DNA of 64,000 nt from CAZYTM01 sp964649725. GTDB lineage: Bacteria; Desulfobacterota; Desulfuromonadia; Geobacterales; Geobacteraceae. Position numbers and translations under genes: made by a program. The notes below the pieces were generated by a model. That model worked only from the letters and a program-made list of their open reading frames with translations. It made no database searches and was not told the origin of the DNA. The stretch lies in contig CAZYTM010000005.1 in assembly GCA_964649725.1 (NCBI GenBank), positions 62,001-126,000 of the forward strand. Reading direction: 5' to 3'. Below are positions 18,308-25,241 of this stretch, one piece after another; position 1 is the stretch's first letter; the number at the start of each line of letters is the position of its first letter.

Positions 18308-19210
18308 CTACGGTGGACTTACCCTGTTACGCAGCTTGACGATTGAGTCGAGTTCCCGCACCTTGTAGGTATCCTGTTGCGATGGCCTTTTGGCGGTGAT
18401 GCCGGCGACCCTGACATTCACCGCCCGGATATTGTTCTGCTGCGCCGTTGTCGGCGCTGCGACCGATGTCCCGTCATCCATGATATAGCTGAATTGCAAC
18501 GTCGTCATATACTGGGAGATGACCTGCGGGGTCCCGCCACTCACCGAACGCCCCAGACACTGTTGCCCGGCTGTGCAGCCGACCGTTGTCATTGCATAGG
18601 TGACAGTTGCCGGGTTGGCCGGCACCGTACCACCCCCTGACAGCACCAGGGCGATCAGATCCCCCCGCCGCACCTCTACTCCGGCAGGGATATTCACCCC
18701 GCCACCGCCGGTATAGACCGTGATCGACGGATCGGTGCGATTAACGCCGCCCGGCGCCACCATGAGCGGGGCGACCGAGGTAAAGAGTTCGGCCCGGCCA
18801 TAAGACCTGATGATCCTGACTGAATCGCCAGGGGCAAAACCGTCGACAGCATCAGGTGATTCGACATAAAGCTTCAGGGAGGTCGACGACCCGTCAGTAA
18901 TAAAACTGGCTGCAGGCATGACCTTGGCGTAGCGGTGGTAGGGGGAGACCGAATTAACCGTTAGCAAACCTGCACTCCCGGAAACCGCTGCATTGTTGGT
19001 CCCAAAGCCTGCCATCCTGACGTCGCGGGTGATATTGTCCATGGCGATACGCAGGTTCTGCTGCAGATCTGCGACCTCGTCCTGGGTATAGGCAGCCCGC
19101 TGGTGGGTTATGTAGAGGGAATAGATAGCCGCCATGAAGCCACCGAGAATACCTATGACTATAAGAATCTCGACCAGCGAGAAGCCTCTCTTGTCTGACA
19201 GCAGGTTCAT
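18308..19210 (-). CDS. pilW: PilW-type minor pilin
   Basis: MNLLSDKRG^FSLVEILIVIG is a standard prepilin leader with Glu +5. The region QQNLRIAMDNITRDVRMAGFG is the PilW hallmark, and the 300-residue length fits. Its ATG overlaps the pilV stop by four bases (ATGA). It belongs to the minor-pilin priming complex with PilV, PilX and PilY1. Confidence 0.92.
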   Translation of the reverse strand: MNLLSDKRGFSLVEILIVIGILGGFMAAIYSLYITHQRAAYTQDEVADLQQNLRIAMDNITRDVRMAGFGTNNAAVSGSAGLLTVNSVSPYHRYAKVMPAASFITDGSSTSLKLYVESPDAVDGFAPGDSVRIIRSYGRAELFTSVAPLMVAPGGVNRTDPSITVYTGGGGVNIPAGVEVRRGDLIALVLSGGGTVPANPATVTYAMTTVGCTAGQQCLGRSVSGGTPQVISQYMTTLQFSYIMDDGTSVAAPTTAQQNNIRAVNVRVAGITAKRPSQQDTYKVRELDSIVKLRNRVSPP

Positions 19211-19701
19211 GGTGGTATCCTCTTGTAGCTGGTATAAGTTACGCTCCGGTCGAACATGGTCCCTGTTGCCGTCCCCCTCTTGCCACGGTAGGTAACCGTC
19301 ACATCCACCTGGGTGTTACCGGCCAGAGCGCCGGTACCTGCAGCCGTCCGGTAGTTGATGGTATAGGTGCCGGCTCCGGGGATAGTGGTCGTTCCATAGG
19401 TATAGGCACCGGTTGCCGTGGTAAACTTGGTATTGGTATACTCCCAGGAGAGAATATCTTCCATCGCCTGTTGCCCCAGATTGGTGGCGACTGACATCTG
19501 ATGGGCCAGGGTATTGGCATTGGTGGCAGTGGTGATCATGCTCAGTACCGCAAAGAGTCCGATGGTCATCAAGGCAATCGCCACCAACAGTTCTGTCATG
19601 GAAAAACCTTGCTGGTTGTGCATCCCCTGGTGCGGCAAAGGGCGAGCTGCAGCCGATATCGGCTCTTCTGCAGCAGCATCTCTACAGTTGCGTCCCCACA
19701 T
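19207..19701 (-). CDS. pilV: PilV-type minor pilin
   Basis: The prepilin site is QQG^FSMTELLVAIALMTIG with Glu +5, followed by the PilV-like SVATNLGQQAMEDIL segment. The chosen start has GAGG seven bases upstream and gives an unusually long leader of 32 residues; a later ATG 26 codons on would give a 6-residue leader but its purine run directly touches the ATG. It starts four bases after the DsbC-like gene ends. Confidence 0.88.
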   Translation of the reverse strand: MWGRNCRDAAAEEPISAAARPLPHQGMHNQQGFSMTELLVAIALMTIGLFAVLSMITTATNANTLAHQMSVATNLGQQAMEDILSWEYTNTKFTTATGAYTYGTTTIPGAGTYTINYRTAAGTGALAGNTQVDVTVTYRGKRGTATGTMFDRSVTYTSYKRIPP

Positions 19702-19705
19702 ACCC

Positions 19706-20569
19706 CTACCTCGCTGTTGCTTCGTTTATAAGTTTCTGCAGCAGTGTCGCATCCTGGAAACCGACTACCACCCTGCCATCAGGGAGGATAACGGTCGGTG
19801 TCGAAGTGACCCCCAGCTTTTCTGCCAGTTTGATGGTATCTTCCACCGGTTTGGCCAGGTCTGCTGCCCCCGCAGCAGCAAGCTGCTCCCCGGCAAAGGC
19901 CTTTTCCAGAAGCGCCACAGATCTGGCCGCCATGATCACCCTTGACTTATCGAACGCTTTCGGATGCATCTTGAGCGGGAAAAGCTTTATTCTGATGGCC
20001 AGTTCAGGCTCGAGTTTTGCCAGCTTCTGCAGTTCACTGTGCAATTTGGCACAATATGGACATTCGGGATCGGTGAAGACATACAGAATCCTTTTACCTT
20101 GCGGATTCCCCAGCACCAGTGCCGGCTCCTGCGGGATGGAAGCGACATCGACCTGCCTCACCGGTGCCTCTTGCTGCATAAGATTATCAATCGGCATGCG
20201 GGTCGCAAGGCTGAATATCGGCGCCGGGATCAGATGTTTCTTGCCGAAATCCATATAAACCAGGGCCTGCTTGCCGCCACTCTCAACCACCACCTCGAAA
20301 AGACCACGGACCGAGGAGAGGCTGGTCGACTTGATCGTCCCTATCCCCTGCATGATTGTAGACGCCTCATCCGGTGTGAGTGAATGGCATGAACCGCAAT
20401 CGGTAGCCTGTCCGCAACCTTCGATCTGCATGGCGACACTTCTCCCTGATGCAATGAAGCCGAGCCCAAAGAAGCTGAGAAGCAGCATCATTAACGTGAA
20501 GCGGTATAATTTTTTTTGCCGTATTTGCGTCATAACTGATTTCCCGAATGTATCTACAGCAAACCGCAT
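19706..20569 (-). CDS. DsbC-like thiol-disulfide protein with an extra CxxCH motif
   Basis: The 287-residue protein has an N-terminal signal or anchor (about 22 to 42) and a DsbC/DsbG-like thioredoxin fold with active site CPYC at 170 to 173 and cis-Pro in TSTPTVILPDG. Before it, residues 58 to 62 read CGSCH, a c-type haem attachment motif, with another Cys at 52. Placed at the head of pilVWX-pilY1, it probably isomerises disulfides in the Cys-containing pilus proteins in the periplasm. Whether the CGSCH binds haem is not shown. GAGGGGGTGG precedes the ATG. Confidence 0.85.
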   Translation of the reverse strand: MRFAVDTFGKSVMTQIRQKKLYRFTLMMLLLSFFGLGFIASGRSVAMQIEGCGQATDCGSCHSLTPDEASTIMQGIGTIKSTSLSSVRGLFEVVVESGGKQALVYMDFGKKHLIPAPIFSLATRMPIDNLMQQEAPVRQVDVASIPQEPALVLGNPQGKRILYVFTDPECPYCAKLHSELQKLAKLEPELAIRIKLFPLKMHPKAFDKSRVIMAARSVALLEKAFAGEQLAAAGAADLAKPVEDTIKLAEKLGVTSTPTVILPDGRVVVGFQDATLLQKLINEATAR

Positions 20570-20646
20570 GCCACCCCCTCTGGATAGACTTAACTTGCTG
20601 TTATTACGTGTCTCTTGCCTATGTAATATTGAGCTTTGCTGGTCTA

Positions 20647-20667
20647 GCTATGCAATTTTTGCAGAGC
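20647..20667. promoter_or_regulatory. 21-bp dyad in front of the DsbC-pilVWX run (copy 2)
   Basis: The sequence GCTATGCA, five bases, TGCAGAGC matches the perfect dyad at 21301 to 21321 in 7 of 8 positions of the second arm and in all of the first. It lies just after the stop of the FimT-like gene and about 80 bases before the DsbC-like start, as an operator or hairpin would. Confidence 0.4.
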
Positions 20668-20668
20668 A

Positions 20669-21256
20669 CTACTGATTCTGCCAGCGCTTGCCGTTCCAAC
20701 GTCTGATGACATAGCCGAGATCACGGGAGTTCATGGTCAGCGCCATGACAGCCCCGCTTGACGACCTGATATAGACGGTACCGGCATTAGCGGTCAGTTC
20801 TGGATTGCATACCAGAGTGTGGTTGCTCTGCAAGGTGACCCCATCAGGATCAGCCGCCAGACCGGGGATCGGCCCGCTGTCGCCATAACCGAAACTTAGT
20901 CCGCCCCCCTTATCGGCTAGCCGGAAGGAACGGACCGGTTTTTCATCACCACTGTTCCATTCTCCATCCGGGCCGCGGTCTGACAGGAGCAGGACTCTGC
21001 CGCCGGCGACATCAAAGGCAACGGCATAATATCGGTCATGGACCAGGGTCAGCTGTCTCGCCTCCCTGATCATGGCCGCTACCTCCCCGATGGCCCCCTT
21101 GACACAGCTGCCACCATATAGAGAGCTCACTGCCGGCATAGCGATGGCCGAAATAACCATGATGATAAGTATGACCAGCAACAGTTCCAGCAGGGTAAAC
21201 CCCTGCGCGGCTGGACAACCGGGCCTGCGGCAATAGAGCATCCTGCCAAGTGCCAT
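20669..21256 (-). CDS. fimT: FimT/GspH-type minor pilin
   Basis: The prepilin site is AAQG^FTLLELLLVILIIMVIS with Glu +5. The globular part has the FimT/GspH features EVAAMIREARQLTLVHDRYY and a C-terminal strand around AGTVYIRSSSGAV. The start has GGGAGGAG three bases upstream and yields an 18-residue leader. It opens the minor-pilin cluster, 125 bases downstream of the sigma-54 regulator. The exact family name (FimT or FimU) is uncertain. Confidence 0.85.
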   Translation of the reverse strand: MALGRMLYCRRPGCPAAQGFTLLELLLVILIIMVISAIAMPAVSSLYGGSCVKGAIGEVAAMIREARQLTLVHDRYYAVAFDVAGGRVLLLSDRGPDGEWNSGDEKPVRSFRLADKGGGLSFGYGDSGPIPGLAADPDGVTLQSNHTLVCNPELTANAGTVYIRSSSGAVMALTMNSRDLGYVIRRWNGKRWQNQ

Positions 21257-21300
21257 AGACTCCTCCCTGAGTCGCAGACAATGCTGCCATATTACGTCCA

Positions 21301-21321
21301 GCTATGCATTCATTGCATAGC
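21301..21321. promoter_or_regulatory. 21-bp perfect dyad in front of the minor-pilin cluster (copy 1)
   Basis: GCTATGCA, a five-base spacer and TGCATAGC form an 8-bp perfect inverted repeat about 45 bases before the FimT-like start. On the minus strand a run of seven T precedes rather than follows it, so it is not an intrinsic terminator for this strand. A near copy stands in front of the next gene. Confidence 0.45.
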
Positions 21322-21381
21322 AAAAAAAGCGTAACACAATTTCTTACAAGCGTCTAATACTTCCGCCAGAGTCGGCGTAGT

Positions 21382-22779
21382 TCACTCCAGACCATAATCC
21401 TTCAATTTGTAGAGCAGTGCCCGATGGCTTATCTCCAGCAGCCTGGCAGCGTGGGTCCGATTACCGTTGGTCTTCTTCAAGGCACGCTGGATAAGGTCCC
21501 GCTCCAGACGTTCTTCGGCGATTTTTATCGAATAGGTATCGAGTTGCAACATGGAGGGTGGCGTTTTGCTGCTGCGGGAGCGGAGCGCATCTGGGAGACA
21601 ATCAAGTTTTACCTGTTCACCGTCGCAGAGTACCACTGCTCTCTCCAGGCAGTTTTCCAACTCCCGGACATTCCCTGGCCAGGGATAGTCGAGGAGGGCC
21701 CGCATAACCTCCTGGCTGCAGACCAGCCCTGGCTTTTCAAGTTTGTCGCCAAATTTCTGCAGAAAATGTTCCACCAGCAGCGGTAGGTCCTCCATCCGCT
21801 CCCGCAAAGGGGGGAGGGTAACGCTGAAGACATTGAGCCGGAAATAGAGATCTTCCCGGAAACGGCCGGCAGCAGCCTCCCCTGCCAGATCCTTGGATGT
21901 GGCCGATAGTACTCTGATATTGATCTTCCGTGAGCTGTTGGCTCCGACCCGCCGGATCTCTTCCCCCTCCAGCACCCTTAGCAGCTTTACCTGCAGTGAA
22001 AGTGGCATTTCGCCGATCTCGTCGAGAAAGAGGGTCCCTCCGTCGGCCTGCTCGAACAGTCCTGCCTTGGCCGAAGAGGCGTCGGTGAAGGCCCCTTTTA
22101 CATGGCCAAAGAGCTCACTCTCCAGCAGGTTTTCCGGAATCGCCCCGCAGTTGACCGCAACAAATGGCGCGTTGCGTCTCTGGCTGCAAGTGTGGATAGC
22201 TCTTGCAATCAGCTCTTTACCTGTCCCTGATTCACCCAGGATCAGTACAGTAGTCTTGAATTCACTCACCCTTCGCACCAGGTTGAATATCTCCATCATC
22301 CTCTGGTTCTTGCTGATGATGCTGCCGAGCGAATATTCGCGGTTCACCTCTTCCCGCAGACGCCGGTTTTCAGCTTTGAGACGCTCCCTCTCTTCGGCCT
22401 TCCTGAAGACCAGGAGGATCTCGTCATGGTTGAAAGGCTTGGAAATGTAGTCGTAAGCGCCAAGCTTCATGCATTCTATGGCAGTTTCATGGGTACCGAA
22501 TGCCGACATCATAATGATCGTGCTGGTTATACCTGACTGTGCCGCCTGATTTAGAAAGTCGGTCCCCTCCATTACCGGCATCTTGATGTCACAGAGGATG
22601 AAGGTGAATATCTGCCGTTGCGCCATCTGCAAAGCCTCCATGCCGTTGGCCGCAAGTTCGACCCGATACCCCTGCTTGGTCAACAGCACCTGCAGCATGT
22701 GGCGCATATTCTCCTCGTCATCCACCACCAGGATGCTTCGCTCTGCAATACGGTCGTCACCGGTCTTATCGTTAACCAC
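21382..22779 (-). CDS. Sigma-54-dependent response regulator (NtrC family)
   Basis: The domains are a receiver (ILVVDDEEN, phospho-Asp in LCDIKMP, Lys in ISKPF), an AAA+ sigma-54 activation domain (Walker A GESGTGKE; GAFTDA in place of the usual GAFTGA; Walker B GGTLFLDEIGEMP) and a Fis-type HTH (KTNGNRTHAARLLEISHRAL). The GTG at 22779 has GGAGG seven bases upstream; a TTG at 22785 overlapping the kinase stop is the alternative. It is coupled to the kinase gene and precedes the minor-pilin genes, which are its probable targets, though no clear -24/-12 promoter was found in front of them. Confidence 0.93.
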   Translation of the reverse strand: MVNDKTGDDRIAERSILVVDDEENMRHMLQVLLTKQGYRVELAANGMEALQMAQRQIFTFILCDIKMPVMEGTDFLNQAAQSGITSTIIMMSAFGTHETAIECMKLGAYDYISKPFNHDEILLVFRKAEERERLKAENRRLREEVNREYSLGSIISKNQRMMEIFNLVRRVSEFKTTVLILGESGTGKELIARAIHTCSQRRNAPFVAVNCGAIPENLLESELFGHVKGAFTDASSAKAGLFEQADGGTLFLDEIGEMPLSLQVKLLRVLEGEEIRRVGANSSRKINIRVLSATSKDLAGEAAAGRFREDLYFRLNVFSVTLPPLRERMEDLPLLVEHFLQKFGDKLEKPGLVCSQEVMRALLDYPWPGNVRELENCLERAVVLCDGEQVKLDCLPDALRSRSSKTPPSMLQLDTYSIKIAEERLERDLIQRALKKTNGNRTHAARLLEISHRALLYKLKDYGLE

Positions 22780-22781
22780 GA

Positions 22782-24371
22782 TCAACCCTCCCCTTTCCTG
22801 ACCGGAAGCCAGATCGAGAAACAGCTCCCTTGACCAGGGCTGCTTTGCACAGTAATACGGCCACCAAAAGAGTCTATTATCCTGGCACAGATGGAAAGGC
22901 CAAGTCCAGTCCCCTTTCCTGGCTCCTTGGTGGTGAAAAACGGATCGAATATCCGCCCCAGATGCTCTAGCGGAATTCCTGATCCGGAATCGGCGATATC
23001 TATTCTGATACAGGAGATGGAGACAGGTGGAGTCCCGACAAACTGTGCCTGAAAAGCACCGCCGAAATCGTCCCGCCTTCTCCCCATTGCCACCATTTCG
23101 GCAACAGCAGGTTGCGCATTCGAGTTCCGATTGAATTCGTCCCGCGTAACCTTGATTGCAAGCTCACCTGCATCAGGCATGGCATCGCGGGCATTGAGCG
23201 CCAAATTTATCAATACCTGCAGCATCTGGTGCCGGTCCAGAACTATAAGCGGAAGGCCCGGCTCTACCTGGAGCGATGTCGCAATCTTTTTAAAAACCCC
23301 CTGTCGCTGCAACATCTCCAGCATCTCCGCCAGCAGTTCGCCAATTGCCAGAGGTTCCAACTCCGCTACAGTCGGCCTGGCATAGTTGAGCAGCTCGCGG
23401 ACTATCCGGTTGATCCGCTCCCCTTCCTGCTCTATCCGGCGGAGATAATCCTCCTTTTGCGGGTCGTTATGCAGTTCGTCACGAAGAATTCCAGCATAGC
23501 CGATAATAGCCGACAGGGGGGTGCCGATCTCATGCGCCATTCCAGCAGCCAGGAGCCCCACCGAGGCAAGCTTCTCTGACCTTATCGTCTCTTCACGGGC
23601 GGCCCGCAGATCGATATTCACCTGTTCCAGAGACTTTACATGGGATTCGACCTCGGTACGGTTCTGCTGCAGGGCAAACAGCATCTTGTTAAAGGAGTCT
23701 GCCAAATCTGCTATCTCAGCGCTGCCAGCGACATGAACAGTATGACTGTAATCACCAGAAGCGATCCGTTCGGTAGATGCAAGCAGTTTGCGCATCGGCT
23801 GCACCACACTGCGCCGCAGCAGGAAAGCTCCCAGGACCAGCAGAAGGAGAAAATCGAGGACAAAATAGGCAAGCAGCAGCCGTTGCGACTGCTTTAAACG
23901 GATATAATCTTCGTTGAGTGAGAGGGAGAGTCTTGCAGCCCCGGCAATACCCGCTTTGCCCGGTATTGAAATGTACCGGCTGACGAGCCGCTCCCTGGTA
24001 TTGATCTGGGTGGTCTCCCCCCCACTTCGCAACAGCTCCTGCAACTGCCCGTCAATTCCCGATCGATCACCCCGGTTAAAAACCGGCCGGCCAGTTGCAT
24101 CGACTACCAGTAGATCGGCAAAGTCCTTCTCCTGCTCAATCTTAGCCGCCAATCTGGTCATCACCGGTGTGGCAGCTGCTGAACTGACAGGTTCGGTCAC
24201 TACTGCGGCGAATGCCGACATTAGCAGTCGCACCTCTCTCTTTTTCTGCAACAACAGGTCTTTTTCAGCAGTCTTGAAGGAGATGAGACTGACCATCAGC
24301 CAGGTCAGAATCAGGAGCGAGGCGAGCGAGGTGAGGAGGGCAAAGGTAAGATTGAAGCGGAATGGAATCAT
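22782..24371 (-). CDS. Sensor histidine kinase with HAMP domain
   Basis: Two membrane helices (about 8 to 32 and 165 to 186) enclose a periplasmic sensor region. A HAMP domain follows, then HisKA with AAGMAHEIGTPLSAI, the N-box LINLALNARDAMPD and G-boxes IADSGSGIPLEHL and GKGTGLGLSI. The 529-residue protein would phosphorylate the adjacent sigma-54 regulator. It is not the classic six-helix PilS. It starts eight bases after pilD ends. Confidence 0.93.
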   Translation of the reverse strand: MIPFRFNLTFALLTSLASLLILTWLMVSLISFKTAEKDLLLQKKREVRLLMSAFAAVVTEPVSSAAATPVMTRLAAKIEQEKDFADLLVVDATGRPVFNRGDRSGIDGQLQELLRSGGETTQINTRERLVSRYISIPGKAGIAGAARLSLSLNEDYIRLKQSQRLLLAYFVLDFLLLLVLGAFLLRRSVVQPMRKLLASTERIASGDYSHTVHVAGSAEIADLADSFNKMLFALQQNRTEVESHVKSLEQVNIDLRAAREETIRSEKLASVGLLAAGMAHEIGTPLSAIIGYAGILRDELHNDPQKEDYLRRIEQEGERINRIVRELLNYARPTVAELEPLAIGELLAEMLEMLQRQGVFKKIATSLQVEPGLPLIVLDRHQMLQVLINLALNARDAMPDAGELAIKVTRDEFNRNSNAQPAVAEMVAMGRRRDDFGGAFQAQFVGTPPVSISCIRIDIADSGSGIPLEHLGRIFDPFFTTKEPGKGTGLGLSICARIIDSFGGRITVQSSPGQGSCFSIWLPVRKGEG

Positions 24372-24378
24372 CTGGAAT

Positions 24379-25167
24379 TCATCCTCCTGCGCCTCTCCCC
24401 AGACTGAAGTACCACTGGATTATAGTCTTGCCGAAGAATATATAGAGGAGCGCCCCTAGTGCCAGAAATGGTCCGAACGGGATAGCCAGCTTGCCATCCT
24501 TACGTTTGGCCAGCATGACACTGACACCGATAATCGAACCGATCAGGGAAGCGGCAAAGATAATAAACGGGATAGCCCGCCAACCGAGAAAGGCGCCGAG
24601 CATCGCCAACAGCTTGATGTCCCCCCCACCCATCCCATCCTTGCCGGTCAGGAAATGATATCCGTAAGCGACAACCAGCAGAATCCCCCCACCCAGCAGG
24701 ATGCCGAGCAGGGAATTCTTCCAGCCGAGCCAGGGGAGCAGAAATGAGCAGCCGAAACCTATCAGGATACCGGAGAGGCTGATCACATCTGGGATGATCT
24801 GGTGCTCCAGATCGATGAAGGTTATCACTACCAGCGCCAGACAGAGGAGCAGCAGTACCACTCCGGTCGGGGTAAGACCGAATTTGCGCAGCAGAAAAAG
24901 GGTCAGCAGCCCGGTTAGAAGTTCCACCAGAGGGTACTGGATTGAGATAGAGCCTTTACAGGAGCGGCATCTACCCTGCAGCGAGATGTAGCTCAAGAGC
25001 GGGATATTGTCATACCAGGGGATCTCGGCATTGCATTGCGGACAGTGGGAGGGGGGGAAGACGACCGACTTTCTTTCCGGCAGTCGGTAGATGCAGACAT
25101 TGAGGAACGAGCCGAAGACAGCTCCGAACATGAAGACAACAAAGTAGAATTCTACTGGTATTGGCAC
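24379..25167 (-). CDS. pilD: Prepilin peptidase / N-methyltransferase PilD
   Basis: PilD is the inner-membrane aspartic protease that cleaves and methylates prepilins. FGAVFGSFLNVCIYRLP, the zinc cysteines CPQC and CRSC, and the two catalytic Asp in ITFIDLEHQIIPD and GMGGGDIKLLA are all present, with about eight membrane helices. The GTG at 25167 has AGGTG six bases upstream; a GTG three codons earlier is possible. It would process the prepilins encoded downstream. Confidence 0.95.
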   Translation of the reverse strand: MPIPVEFYFVVFMFGAVFGSFLNVCIYRLPERKSVVFPPSHCPQCNAEIPWYDNIPLLSYISLQGRCRSCKGSISIQYPLVELLTGLLTLFLLRKFGLTPTGVVLLLLCLALVVITFIDLEHQIIPDVISLSGILIGFGCSFLLPWLGWKNSLLGILLGGGILLVVAYGYHFLTGKDGMGGGDIKLLAMLGAFLGWRAIPFIIFAASLIGSIIGVSVMLAKRKDGKLAIPFGPFLALGALLYIFFGKTIIQWYFSLGRGAGG

Positions 25168-25241
25168 TCTCAGCACCTGTGATTTCTAGTTAATAGTTCA
25201 AAGCAGGTGAAAACTGAACTTCAACTTGCAACCTTAACTGA

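Noticed and set aside
21257..21290. Sigma-54-like sequence TGGCAG-CATTG-TCTGC before the FimT-like gene
   Set aside because: The GG to GC distance is one base too long, which is normally fatal for sigma-54 promoters.
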